Positions 9,975 to 18,215 of a stretch of DNA of 64,000 bases are shown here, one piece after another; within the stretch, counting starts at the first letter, position 1, and the number at the start of each line of letters is the position of its first letter. Location of the stretch: assembly GCF_001457695.1 (NCBI RefSeq), contig NZ_LN831025.1, positions 1,488,001 through 1,552,000 of the forward strand, given 5' to 3'. The stretch comes from Campylobacter jejuni. Its GTDB lineage: Bacteria; Campylobacterota; Campylobacteria; Campylobacterales; Campylobacteraceae. The notes under the pieces are model-generated. The model saw nothing but the letters and a program-made list of their open reading frames with translations, ran no database searches and had not been told where the DNA came from. Position numbers and translations under genes: made by a program.

Positions 9975-11263
9975 TGACAAGGACTAGAATGGAAAATGAA
10001 CTCATTGTTAGTAAAAATATGCAAAATATAATCATAGCAGGAAATGGACCTAGCCTAAAAAATATTAATTATAAAAGACTGCCTAGAGAATATGATGTTT
10101 TTAGGTGTAACCAGTTTTATTTTGAAGATAAGTATTATTTAGGAAAAAAGATTAAAGCAGTATTTTTTAATCCTGGTGTCTTTTTACAACAGTATCACAC
10201 TGCAAAACAACTTATACTAAAAAATGAGTATGAAATAAAAAATATTTTTTGCTCTACATTTAATTTATCTTTTATTGAAAGCAATGATTTTTTACATCAA
10301 TTTTATAATTTTTTCCCCGATGCAAAACTTGGCTATGAAGTTATTGAAAACCTTAAAGAATTTTATGCTTATATAAAATACAATGAAATTTATTTCAATA
10401 AAAGAATTACTTCAGGCGTCTATATGTGTGCAATTGCTATTGCATTAGGATATAAAACCATCTATTTATGTGGCATTGATTTTTATGAAGGAGATGTTAT
10501 TTATCCTTTTGAAGCTATGAGTACAAATATAAAAACAATCTTTCCTGGAATAAAAGATTTCAAACCTTCAAATTGTCATTCTAAGGAATACGATATAGAA
10601 GCATTAAAATTGTTAAAATCAATATACAAAGTTAATATCTACGCATTGTGTGATGATTCTATTTTGGCAAATCATTTTCCTTTATCAATTAATATTAATA
10701 ACAATTTCACTTTAGAAAATAAGCATAATAATTCTATAAATGATATTTTATTGACTGACAATACTCCTGGCGTAAGTTTTTATAAAAATCAACTTAAAGC
10801 TGATAATAAAATTATGCTTGATTTTTATAATATTCTTCATTCTAAAGATAATTTAATTAAATTTTTAAACAAAGAAATTGCGGTATTAAAAAAACAAACC
10901 ACTCAACGAGCTAAAACAAGAATTCAAAACCATCTATCCTATAAACTAGGACAGGCTTTGATTATAAATTCTAAAAGTGTATTAGGCTATTTATCTTTAC
11001 CTTTTATAATATTAAGTATTGTTATTTCACATAAACAAGAACAAAAGGCTTATAAATTTAAAGTAAAGAAAAATCCAAATTTAGCCTTACCTCCTTTAGA
11101 AACTTATCCTGATTATAAAGAAGCTTTAAAAGAAAAAGAATGTTTTACTTATAAACTAGGAGAAGAATTTATTAAAGCTAGTAAGAATTGGTATGGGGGG
11201 GGGTATATCAAGTTTTACTTCAAAGATGTGTCTAGGTTAAAGAGAGAAATAAAAGAAAAATAA
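9974..11263 (+). CDS. cstI: CstI alpha-2,3-sialyltransferase (GT42)
   Basis: A 429-residue protein that I recognise as Campylobacter CstI. The GT42 catalytic domain fills about residues 15-285, with the N-terminal IIIAGNGPSLKNINYKRLP (CMP-Neu5Ac binding), RCNQFYFEDKYYLG and TSGVYMCAIAIALGYKTIYL. The family transfers sialic acid from CMP-Neu5Ac to galactose. Residues about 310-429 form a separate tail shared with the protein at 15983-17068 and containing a G9 tract. The annotated ATG overlaps the prfB stop; an ATG five codons later (9989) has a better ribosome site (AAGGACTAG), so the true start may be there. CstI lies outside the LOS locus and no sialic acid synthesis genes are in this window. 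A one-base slip changes only about the last 25 residues, so catalytic activity should survive. Confidence 0.93.
   Translation: MTRTRMENELIVSKNMQNIIIAGNGPSLKNINYKRLPREYDVFRCNQFYFEDKYYLGKKIKAVFFNPGVFLQQYHTAKQLILKNEYEIKNIFCSTFNLSFIESNDFLHQFYNFFPDAKLGYEVIENLKEFYAYIKYNEIYFNKRITSGVYMCAIAIALGYKTIYLCGIDFYEGDVIYPFEAMSTNIKTIFPGIKDFKPSNCHSKEYDIEALKLLKSIYKVNIYALCDDSILANHFPLSININNNFTLENKHNNSINDILLTDNTPGVSFYKNQLKADNKIMLDFYNILHSKDNLIKFLNKEIAVLKKQTTQRAKTRIQNHLSYKLGQALIINSKSVLGYLSLPFIILSIVISHKQEQKAYKFKVKKNPNLALPPLETYPDYKEALKEKECFTYKLGEEFIKASKNWYGGGYIKFYFKDVSRLKREIKEK
10906..11263 (+). repeat. Inverted-repeat copy A: shared 3' tail module
   Basis: The last about 358 bp of cstI encode a tail (RIQNHLSYKLGQALI through NWYGGGYIKF) that is nearly the same, in DNA and protein, as the minus-strand 3' end of the gene at 15983-17068. 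By eye, a stretch of about 47 bases around 11072-11118 is identical in both copies. The two copies face each other and enclose 11264-15982. Confidence 0.85.
11195..11203 (+). repeat. Poly-G tract (G9) in cstI
   Basis: Nine consecutive G at 11195-11203 encode the Gly-Gly-Gly of WYGGGYIKF. G8 would read on to GISSFTSKMCLG and stop; G10 would give GVYQVLLQRCV and stop. G tracts of this length are typical phase-variation sites in C. jejuni. Confidence 0.9.
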
Positions 11264-11280
11264 GTAATTTCTGCAAAATG

Positions 11281-11308
11281 TCGGTATAAAAAAATCGGTA
11301 TAAAAAAA
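11281..11308. repeat. 14-bp tandem duplication
   Basis: The unit tcggtataaaaaaa occurs twice in direct succession just before the intergenic terminator, 18 bp after the cstI stop. It is probably a slippage duplication; no function is evident. Confidence 0.85.
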
Positions 11309-11318
11309 TTAGAAAGAT

Positions 11319-11335
11319 AGCGGGACTTTCCCGCT
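11319..11335. terminator. Rho-independent terminator between cstI and the Cj1456c-like pseudogene
   Basis: AGCGGGA-CTT-TCCCGCT forms a 7-bp GC-rich stem with a 3-nt loop. T-rich sequence follows on both strands (TGTTTTATT on plus; ATCTTTCTAATTTTTTT on minus), so it can end both convergent genes. Confidence 0.8.
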
Positions 11336-11342
11336 TGTTTTA

Positions 11343-11736
11343 TTATCTTACATAAATTCTATAGGCATCAACTACAGGACAATAAATTCTTTTTTTAAGA
11401 TCACTATCGCAACGAACATAAACAACTTTATAGTCTTTTTTATCGTTTGGATTTAATAAGAAAACATAGTTTGAATATGGATATTTATCTATTTCTAAAT
11501 CACGCTTCATTTCTTTGATTTTACCTTCTGGGTCTTTGAAATCACTAATTGCTCTGACTGAAGTATAATCATGAAGCTTATAATTTGGATATTTTTTTCA
11601 TAATCTCTTGATTACCTAAATCAAACATAGCTTGATCGTTGCCATTGTTTTTTAATTCGACTAAACCGCCATCGCCACAACCTATAATTAAAGTCATAGC
11701 TCCCAAAGCCAAAGCACTTGTTAAAATCTTTTTCAT
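11343..11736 (-). pseudogene. Frameshifted small lipoprotein (Cj1456c-like)
   Basis: From the ATG at 11736 the minus strand reads MKKILTSALALGAMTLIIGC, a lipoprotein signal with the lipobox cysteine, then about 25 residues to a stop after EIMKKISKL. The other frame continues without break (KYPNYKLHDYTSVRAISDFK to CPVVDAYRIYVR, stop at 11343). The two halves join if the A7 run (T7 at about 11592-11598) is six long. So one extra A breaks the gene; it could equally be a sequencing error. The likely product is a periplasmic-facing lipoprotein of about 130 residues, analogue of Cj1456c, of unknown function. Confidence 0.82.
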
Positions 11737-11857
11737 TATTTTTGCTCCTAGTTTTAAAATTAAATTAATATAACTATACCTAAATTTAAAATTTAAATAT
11801 CATTTTTGCAATAAATTCTAAAGTAAAAATCACATAAAAATTTAACTCATAATCATT

Positions 11858-12973
11858 TCACTCAAACAAATTTTTATGCAAAATTTCTTCTAAAACCACA
11901 GTAGCATAAGAGCCTTTTTGCAAGAAAAACTCTATACAAAAATGAGCTTTTTCTTCATCATAACGCCATTTTAACCCTTCTAAATATCCCCACATAAAGC
12001 GTCTTGAACCTTGCATTTTAGCCTTAAACTCCAAAGCATCTTTAAAAATTTCATTTTCTAAATTTAAAGCCAAACCTTCTCCTGTTTCATAAGCCTTAGC
12101 ACCGATTAAAAGTCCCATAGCGCTAATGTCTCTTGCTCTAAAACGCTCAAGCTCAGCACTCAAATCCTCACATAAAAAACACTTTCCAAAAGGATAATGC
12201 CCTAAAACCTCGCCTTTTAAAAGTTTAAAAAATTGCTCTTGTTTTTTAAGTTCCTTGGCTTCTTTAGAAATTTTATAAATTTGGATCAATTCTTTTTCGC
12301 TAAAATCATTTGCAAAATGTGATAACTCCACTCTTTTACTCAAATAGCGATTAAAAAGCTCACTTTGAAAAGCTGAAATTAAAAACTCTTTCATTTTTAC
12401 ATTTTTCATCTTTTTGCCACGCAAAATTTCAAACCCTTCTTTGTAATTATCCCCAAATTTTCCAAAACGCTGATAACCAAAATAATTCGCAAAACCTTGT
12501 TTATCCAAATTCATCAAAGCTTGTTCTAGTTTTAAAGCATCACTTGGTAAAACTTTTTTTAAGCGTATGAAAAAAGAATTTCCTTTTAAATGCCCTATCC
12601 TTAGCTTGTTTTCATGGATAAAAGTTTCTAAAATTTTAAGTTTAGGATGAGAAAAATTTGACAAAAAACTCTCAAATTTTTTAGGCATAGAAAGGTATTG
12701 AAAGGTTGATCCTTGCTTGTCTTTAAGCCCTGCATAACCAAAATCTCTTATTTTAACCCCACTTGCTTCGCTTAAAATTTTTAAAGCTTCATTTGTGGTT
12801 AAATCTTTTTTATTGATATGCAAAATAAGATGCTCGCCCTTACCACTAAATTCATACAAAGGTCTTTCACGCACTACAAAATCATCGCTATTTTTACTAA
12901 AATACGCATTAATAGGGCTGTGTTTTAAACTATACAAAGGCTTAAAAATGGTGTTCTCTTCCGCTAAATCCAT
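11858..12973 (-). CDS. truD: tRNA pseudouridine(13) synthase TruD
   Basis: A 371-residue TruD family enzyme. The catalytic aspartate is in [18 protein letters not shown] (about residue 80) and the family segment [14 protein letters not shown] follows at about residue 163. It makes pseudouridine at position 13 of tRNA-Glu and others. The 5' end overlaps the thiL 3' end by 32 nt, so the pair is read as thiL-truD. Analogue of Cj1457c. Confidence 0.95.
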   Translation of the reverse strand: MDLAEENTIFKPLYSLKHSPINAYFSKNSDDFVVRERPLYEFSGKGEHLILHINKKDLTTNEALKILSEASGVKIRDFGYAGLKDKQGSTFQYLSMPKKFESFLSNFSHPKLKILETFIHENKLRIGHLKGNSFFIRLKKVLPSDALKLEQALMNLDKQGFANYFGYQRFGKFGDNYKEGFEILRGKKMKNVKMKEFLISAFQSELFNRYLSKRVELSHFANDFSEKELIQIYKISKEAKELKKQEQFFKLLKGEVLGHYPFGKCFLCEDLSAELERFRARDISAMGLLIGAKAYETGEGLALNLENEIFKDALEFKAKMQGSRRFMWGYLEGLKWRYDEEKAHFCIEFFLQKGSYATVVLEEILHKNLFE

Positions 12974-13763
12974 ATTTTCCTTTCACTGCTTTTCCAAAGA
13001 TATTTAATTTCACGCCGTGTTTTTTGGCTATTGTTTTTATATTTTGACGCTCTTTTTCATCAAAAGCAAACAAAATTTCATATTCTTCTCCACTATAAAG
13101 CGTATAATCATCAAGTTTTTTAAACCAAGAAATACCACATTTATTTAAGGCTAAAAGCCTTGATAAATCTTTGCTTAAACCATCTGAAATATCCATAGCA
13201 CAAGAAATTAAAGGTGCGATTTCATAAAAAAAACTAGCTCTTAATTTTGGCTTTATAAATACATGGTTTGGTTTTAAAGCACCCCCATTTTGTAAAATTT
13301 CAAGCCCTTTTAAACTTCGCCCTAATTTTCCTGTATAAGCAAGCAAATGTCCCTTTTTTAAACCTTTTCTAAAAACAGCTTTATTGTTAATCTTTGAAAT
13401 GATAGTAAGACTAATGTCTATTTTATCATTGCTTATAGTATCGCCGCCTATGATTTTTATATTAAATTTCCTAGATGTTTTTAAGAAGCCTTTTTGCAAG
13501 GCTTTGATCTCATTTTCGCTTAAATTTTTTGGTAAAGCAAGTCCTAAAAGTGCGTATTTTGGCACAGCATTCATCGCAATAGCATCTGAGATATTAACAA
13601 GCATTGCTTTTGTAGCAATTTGCTCTAAGCTAAGCCACTCTCTTTTAAAATGCACGTTTTCAAAAAACAAATCCTTACTAAAACACCAATCATCAATAAC
13701 AGCTCCATCATCGCCATTTTTTTCATTTAAAAAAGCTTTGATAATAAAATCTTCTTTGTTCAT
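12942..13763 (-). CDS. thiL: Thiamine-monophosphate kinase ThiL
   Basis: A 273-residue AIRS-fold kinase with the N-terminal ATP/Mg motif GDDGAVID (about residues 17-24), [13 protein letters not shown] and [18 protein letters not shown]. It phosphorylates thiamine monophosphate to the cofactor thiamine diphosphate. It is shorter than the about 320 residues of enterobacterial ThiL; the shortening is mainly in the C-terminal half. First gene of the thiL-truD pair. Analogue of Cj1458c. Confidence 0.92.
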   Translation of the reverse strand: MNKEDFIIKAFLNEKNGDDGAVIDDWCFSKDLFFENVHFKREWLSLEQIATKAMLVNISDAIAMNAVPKYALLGLALPKNLSENEIKALQKGFLKTSRKFNIKIIGGDTISNDKIDISLTIISKINNKAVFRKGLKKGHLLAYTGKLGRSLKGLEILQNGGALKPNHVFIKPKLRASFFYEIAPLISCAMDISDGLSKDLSRLLALNKCGISWFKKLDDYTLYSGEEYEILFAFDEKERQNIKTIAKKHGVKLNIFGKAVKGKYGFSGREHHF

Positions 13764-13820
13764 AATGCGTGATTTTATAAAATTTCCTTTTAAATTCTAG
13801 TGAATTTTAGAAAAATTTTA

Positions 13821-13826
13821 TATAAT
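13821..13826 (+). promoter_or_regulatory. Candidate -10 box for the 13850-15982 operon
   Basis: TATAAT at 13821-13826 within TTTTATATAATATAG lies 24 nt upstream of the ATG at 13850, with AAGGAAA as ribosome site between. It fits the AT-rich Campylobacter sigma70 pattern. Confidence 0.6.
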
Positions 13827-13849
13827 ATAGAAATATTTAAGGAAAAACC

Positions 13850-14923
13850 ATGAAAAAATTAGAATTAAGAATTTTTAGATTTGATAAAACCAAGGATTAT
13901 GAGGCTTATTATAAACCTTATATTTATGATAATTATGAAAATTTTGCAAGCTTTTATGATCTGCTTTTGCAAGTTCAAGATGATGATATTTATTTTGATT
14001 TTGATAAAGATGAAGATACTTACATAGTTGTAAATAAGCAAATCATACCACTTTTTACACCTTTGGAAAAAATAGCAAAAGAATTTGATTTTAGTCTTTG
14101 TATCGAACCTTTAAGCACAAAAAGAGCTATTAAAGATCTTATCATGGATAAAAATGATTTTTTAGACAAATACAAATATCTTGAAAAATTTGGCGATGAA
14201 GAAGATAAAAAGCTTTATGCAAAATATGATTATTTATATTATGCAAGTGAAATTTTAGACTATCTTCCTGAATATATGGGCGATGGAGTGTTTTATTTGG
14301 CTTCAAAAATGATAGAAAAATATCCTGAAAAAAAGATAGAAATTTTAAAAACTTTAGCAGATAAAGAAAAGGGTATTTTTTATCATCTTGAAAGCAAAAA
14401 TGAAATTTTAGAAACAACGATCAAAAACCTACAAAATGAAATTTTAAATTTAGGGCTTTTTGATAAAAATATTTTACACTTTGATTTACCTAAAACCAAT
14501 GCTTTTGATAATGAGATCAAAGAACTTAAAGAAATTAAACATAATTTTAAAGATTTCAATATAGCTTTTTATGGTTTTAATGCTTGCGATACTTTAAAAT
14601 CCAAACTTAAGGCTAAATTTATTTCCTATGAAAACAGTACAAAAAATAATGGCTTTAGCTTGCTTAATCTAAATCCTACGCTAAGCTATAAAATGGCTGC
14701 AGATATTGTTTTGGACGCTTATGATAGCGGGGCTGATTTTATGGTAGTAAAAGAAGAAAAAGATTTTTATCTTTTTGATACTTGTGCTAAAAAACTTATG
14801 CAAACAAGCGGAAGGGAATTTGAAGACTTTTATATTTTGAGCCATTTTGAGTTTTTAGCCCTTATCGAAGGCATACAAGCTCCATCATTAAAAAATCACA
14901 CTTTAAAGGTTAGTTTGATATGA
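13850..14923 (+). CDS. Conserved epsilonproteobacterial protein (DUF5644-type), N-terminus ferredoxin-like
   Basis: A 357-residue soluble protein. The first about 80 residues (LRIFRFDKTKDYEAYYKPY and FYDLLLQVQDDDIYFDF) resemble the 2Fe-2S-like N-terminal domain of fumarate reductase iron-sulfur subunits, but the cluster cysteines are absent. The C-terminal part (IAFYGFNACDTLKSKL, AADIVLDAYDSGADFMVV) recalls heterodisulfide-reductase-like domains. It has lost the obvious redox ligands, so its role is unknown. First gene of a three-gene set; the stop overlaps the next ATG by 4 nt. Analogue of Cj1459. Confidence 0.82.
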   Translation: MKKLELRIFRFDKTKDYEAYYKPYIYDNYENFASFYDLLLQVQDDDIYFDFDKDEDTYIVVNKQIIPLFTPLEKIAKEFDFSLCIEPLSTKRAIKDLIMDKNDFLDKYKYLEKFGDEEDKKLYAKYDYLYYASEILDYLPEYMGDGVFYLASKMIEKYPEKKIEILKTLADKEKGIFYHLESKNEILETTIKNLQNEILNLGLFDKNILHFDLPKTNAFDNEIKELKEIKHNFKDFNIAFYGFNACDTLKSKLKAKFISYENSTKNNGFSLLNLNPTLSYKMAADIVLDAYDSGADFMVVKEEKDFYLFDTCAKKLMQTSGREFEDFYILSHFEFLALIEGIQAPSLKNHTLKVSLI

Positions 14924-15303
14924 AAATCTCTTTAGAATGTAAAGATCTCATCATAGAAAAAACTTTAGAACTTTTTTTAAAAGATCATTTGGTAATGAAA
15001 AAAGATTGTGATTTCATCATTAGCGATGAAAAAATTCACACCGCAAAACCCTTATTTATCATCTCTAAAAACTCTCCATTTTTAAGCATACCATTTAGCA
15101 AAGAAGTCTTGTTTGAGTCTTTAAATGAATTTGATAATGCCTTAAAAGCAGCAGCTTTGCAACTTGCACTTGAACAAAAAAGACTGCTTGAAGAAAAAAT
15201 TGACGCTATTGCTTTGGAATTTAAAAAAGATTATGAAAATAAAATCGATCTTGCCATAAAAGATCTTAAAAACAAACTCGTAAAAGCACTTAATGATGAA
15301 TGA
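14920..15303 (+). CDS. Hypothetical protein, operon partner of 13850
   Basis: A 127-residue protein with no recognised domain. The first half is mixed alpha/beta (LIIEKTLELFLKDHLVMKKD, FIISKNSPFLSIPFSKEV) and the second half is a Lys/Glu/Ala-rich helix likely to form a coiled coil. It overlaps the gene before by 4 nt and the one after by 11 nt, so it is surely coexpressed with them. Analogue of Cj1460. Function unknown. Confidence 0.82.
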   Translation: MKISLECKDLIIEKTLELFLKDHLVMKKDCDFIISDEKIHTAKPLFIISKNSPFLSIPFSKEVLFESLNEFDNALKAAALQLALEQKRLLEEKIDAIALEFKKDYENKIDLAIKDLKNKLVKALNDE

Positions 15304-15982
15304 TGAATTTATAAGCGTTAAAGACTTTTTTAATCACAATGAAAAAAGAAAAAAATTTCTTCAAAAACAAGAAATTAGTTCCCCTAAAGAAAAAATAAAA
15401 AAAGTCAAAGAAACAAAGCTTTATACAAATATAGAAAGTGGTAAATACAAAGGAAAAAAACTACTTTTACCTAGCCTTACAACAACAAGAAGTACTAAAA
15501 GCATAGTAAAAAGTTGTGTTTTTAATGTAATAAGGGAAGATTTAAGAGATAAAATTTTCATTGAAGCCTTTGGCGGAAGTGCTTTGATGGCGGCTGAAGC
15601 ACTAAGTAATCATGCTTTAAAATCTTATGCTATAGAATTTGATGTAAAAGCTTATAAAATTGCTTTAGAAAATGCTAAAAATATAGATCCAAATTTAGAA
15701 GTTATCCACGCAAATACTTTTGAAATTTTACCTAAACTCATAGAAAATTCAAAAAATGAAATCATCTTATATCTTGATCCACCTTTTGATATCAGGGAAG
15801 GTTTTAGCGATATTTATGAAAAAATTTATCATTTTTTAGAAAATTTAGATTTAAAGACTTTAAATTTAATCATTTTTGAACACCACTCAACCATAAAAAC
15901 TCCCGAAAAAATCCAAAATTTTCAAAAAGTCAAAGAAAAGAAATTTGGATCAACAAGTTTAAGTTTTTATAGCCTAAACTAA
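15293..15982 (+). CDS. RsmD-like N6/N2-purine methyltransferase
   Basis: A 229-residue class I SAM methyltransferase. After a basic N-terminal extension it has the RsmD-like substrate motif LPSLTTTRSTKSIVKSCVFN, the SAM-binding FIEAFGGSALMAAEALS (about residues 92-110) and the catalytic LDPPF (about 160). This pattern is that of RsmD (16S rRNA m2G966 methyltransferase). The analogue Cj1461 is described in the literature as a DNA methyltransferase affecting motility and invasion. rRNA methylation is the more direct reading of the motifs. The stop codon abuts the first base of the convergent accessory gene at 15983. Confidence 0.85.
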   Translation: MMNDEFISVKDFFNHNEKRKKFLQKQEISSPKEKIKKVKETKLYTNIESGKYKGKKLLLPSLTTTRSTKSIVKSCVFNVIREDLRDKIFIEAFGGSALMAAEALSNHALKSYAIEFDVKAYKIALENAKNIDPNLEVIHANTFEILPKLIENSKNEIILYLDPPFDIREGFSDIYEKIYHFLENLDLKTLNLIIFEHHSTIKTPEKIQNFQKVKEKKFGSTSLSFYSLN

Positions 15983-16345
15983 TTATCTCTTCCTAAACTC
16001 CCTCTTCAACCTAGGCACATCTTTGAATGCAAATTTGATATACCCCCCCCCATACCAATTCTTACTTGCTTGTATCAAAGCTTCTCCTAATTTATAAGTA
16101 AAACATTCTTTTTCTTTTAAAGCTTCATTATAATCAGGATAAGTTTCTAAAGGAGGTAAGGCTAAATTTGGATTTTCTTTTATTTTTTCTTCATAGGCTT
16201 TTTGTTCAAATTTATGTTTGTCTTTTATATATAATAATACATAAGGCATTCTTATATATCCTAATATACTTTTTGAATTTTCTATCAAAGCTTGTCCTAG
16301 TTTATAGGATAGATGATTTTGGATACGGGATTTGGCTTTTCTATA
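15983..16345 (-). repeat. Inverted-repeat copy B: shared 3' tail module
   Basis: This is the counterpart, in opposite orientation, of the cstI 3' end (10906-11263). Reverse-complemented, it matches cstI closely from CATCTATCCTATAAACTAGG through the G9 tract to the end of both genes. Identity is roughly 85-90 percent by eye. Confidence 0.85.
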
Positions 16346-17068
16346 ATGATTTTTATCGGTTTGATTTGAAGGTTTATTTTTATTATTTACTTTTAAAACC
16401 TGCGACTCTCTTAAAATATCATATTCACTTAATACATTATAACTTAATATAATTTTTAAGAGATTATCTGTTTCTGTATAAGCCTCATTATACTCTATAT
16501 CGGAATTAGAGAAAAAAAACAACGTCCCTTCATTAATGTATCGAAAATCAATAACACCGAGCCTAAATAACGAAGTTGAAAAAAAACAAAATCTATTACT
16601 TAATGGAAAATGAGATAATTCTCCGTTTTTATATAAATTTAAATAATAATCTATTGACATTTCTTTATGAAATAACATATCAAATCTTGTAGTTAATATT
16701 ATATCATATTTAATATTCATCATCTTTTCATATTTTTTTCTTAATTCCCTACCTTTATTATAAGAAGCTAACATTCCATGTTCATTTTCGGGCAATTCTG
16801 AAATCTCATATAATTTAGGGTTATATATTTTCAAAAGTGTTGTTATATCATTTTGAGACAACTTTTTATTATTCATAGTTGGAAAAGAAATATCATGATC
16901 ATGCCATGATTTGGTTTTTCGATTAAATTCATTCCATGTATAAAAAAATATATCTACCTTATACCCATCTTTTAAATTTGGGTTTACTATATTCTTAAAA
17001 AAATTTTTACTTGTATACTCAAAAGTTCTCACATGACCATAAAGCTGTATTGCCAATCTTTTTTTCAA
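15983..17068 (-). CDS. Putative glycan transferase with shared poly-G tail module
   Basis: A 361-residue protein. Residues 1-240 are a GT-like domain: it begins KKRLAIQLYGHVRTFEYTSK, with WNEFNRKTKSW and YDIILTTRFDMLFHKE, where TRFDM may be the acidic metal motif of a GT-A fold. I do not recognise a named enzyme. Residues about 243-361 are the same tail as in CstI. Such tails occur on several variable Campylobacter surface-glycan transferases. The start is a TTG at 17068 with ribosome site AAAGGATAAG; no closer ATG fits. A G9 tract near the 3' end would alter only the last about 23 residues. It is the last gene of the minus-strand cassette and probably attaches its product to LOS or capsule. 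Confidence 0.75.
   Translation of the reverse strand: MKKRLAIQLYGHVRTFEYTSKNFFKNIVNPNLKDGYKVDIFFYTWNEFNRKTKSWHDHDISFPTMNNKKLSQNDITTLLKIYNPKLYEISELPENEHGMLASYNKGRELRKKYEKMMNIKYDIILTTRFDMLFHKEMSIDYYLNLYKNGELSHFPLSNRFCFFSTSLFRLGVIDFRYINEGTLFFFSNSDIEYNEAYTETDNLLKIILSYNVLSEYDILRESQVLKVNNKNKPSNQTDKNHYRKAKSRIQNHLSYKLGQALIENSKSILGYIRMPYVLLYIKDKHKFEQKAYEEKIKENPNLALPPLETYPDYNEALKEKECFTYKLGEALIQASKNWYGGGYIKFAFKDVPRLKREFRKR
16043..16051 (-). repeat. Poly-G tract (G9, C9 on plus) in the 15983 gene
   Basis: Nine C on the plus strand encode the triple glycine of NWYGGGYIKF. A loss of one base leads to a stop 12 codons past the tract and a gain to a stop about 10 codons past it, so slippage trims the tail end. 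Confidence 0.9.
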
Positions 17069-17081
17069 AGCTTATCCTTTA

Positions 17082-18215
17082 TTAACATTTTAAAATCCTT
17101 ATGTTTTTATTAACATTCTCCAAAATATCTTTTTCTATTTCATCATTATAAACACCAGCATTTAAAACCACCAAGGAGTCATCTTGATCTTTTAAGATTT
17201 TTGGCGATTTCACTATAAATTTCGTTCCATAAAGTCTTTTTTCTTGTTTACTTGGATTATTATCTAAAATATTTATAATTTTTTCAGCATTTAAACCTTG
17301 AAAAATCAAATATTGCCCAAATAAATGTGCTCCAAAAAGATAAACTTTTTTAGTAGTATTTTCTAAAATTTCATTTAGATATAAAATTTTCTCTTGATAA
17401 TATTTTTTCATATCCAAAAATAATTTTTTATTTTTCTCATATTCATTTTTCAAAACTATATTTTGAGTATTGATGTTTTCATCTTTGCAAACATGATAAA
17501 AAATACTGTGTTCTTTAAAATACTGCTTTTGAATTATCTTAAACTTATGTTTTTGTAATAAAAACTCTAAAATATTTTCATTTAAAAATATGGTATGTTC
17601 AAAATTAAGACAATTTGTAAATTTATTTTCAAGCCATTTTTCCATATTTGGCAGTGAAAATATCATCTTACCCCCCATCAAAACAGAAGAAATTTCTTCT
17701 AAAAATTCATGAGGATTATAAATATGCTCAAAAGTATGACTATGGACAATAGTATCAAAACATCTATTATTAAAAATTTCTTTATGAAAAAATCCATCTA
17801 TATAATCAACATTTTTATGTTTATTTTTCGAATTAGGCTCGACTATAGTCCATTTTATATCGGCTAAATTTAAGCAATTTTGTGAAAGCTTTCCGTGTCC
17901 TCCACCTATCTCTAAAACACTCTTAGAATTATTTTTTATGATAAAATCTGCAAATTCTCTATGATGCTCTTCCCAAAGAGCTCCAACAACCCCAGCATCA
18001 TGTCCATTTGCATATAAAATTTCTAAAGGAGTAAGATTTTTAAGTTGAATCACACCTTCTTTAGAAATAACCCATTCTTGCTCACAAATCAAATCGTCTT
18101 TTAAATCACTTTTAACACAACCACAAAACAAAGGAAATTCATCTCTAGATAAAAGCTCTAATTCCGTGTCATTTATAGTACATTTTTGACGCTTAATAAA
18201 TTTTATATCATTCAT
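17082..18215 (-). CDS. Sugar C-methyltransferase-like protein
   Basis: A SAM-dependent methyltransferase with the three-part layout of sugar C-methyltransferases. The N-terminal domain has the family pattern PLFCGCVKSDLKDDLICEQE and EEHHREFADFI. The SAM motif is SVLEIGGGHGKLSQN, with the acidic end of strand 2 in TIVEPN. The C-terminal Rossmann-like domain has KKVYLFGAHLFGQYL and NILDNNPSKQ. Such enzymes methylate a carbon of an NDP-keto sugar. The frame extends to 18233, but the ATG at 18215 overlaps the radical SAM stop (ATGAATGA) and is the likelier start. Substrate unknown; the paralogue at 22327 is broken. Confidence 0.8.
   Translation of the reverse strand: MNDIKFIKRQKCTINDTELELLSRDEFPLFCGCVKSDLKDDLICEQEWVISKEGVIQLKNLTPLEILYANGHDAGVVGALWEEHHREFADFIIKNNSKSVLEIGGGHGKLSQNCLNLADIKWTIVEPNSKNKHKNVDYIDGFFHKEIFNNRCFDTIVHSHTFEHIYNPHEFLEEISSVLMGGKMIFSLPNMEKWLENKFTNCLNFEHTIFLNENILEFLLQKHKFKIIQKQYFKEHSIFYHVCKDENINTQNIVLKNEYEKNKKLFLDMKKYYQEKILYLNEILENTTKKVYLFGAHLFGQYLIFQGLNAEKIINILDNNPSKQEKRLYGTKFIVKSPKILKDQDDSLVVLNAGVYNDEIEKDILENVNKNIRILKC

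Noticed and set aside
14142-14417. Open frame of 91 codons opposite the 13850 gene
   Set aside because: Low-complexity Phe/Leu/Lys product typical of an antisense shadow in AT-rich DNA.
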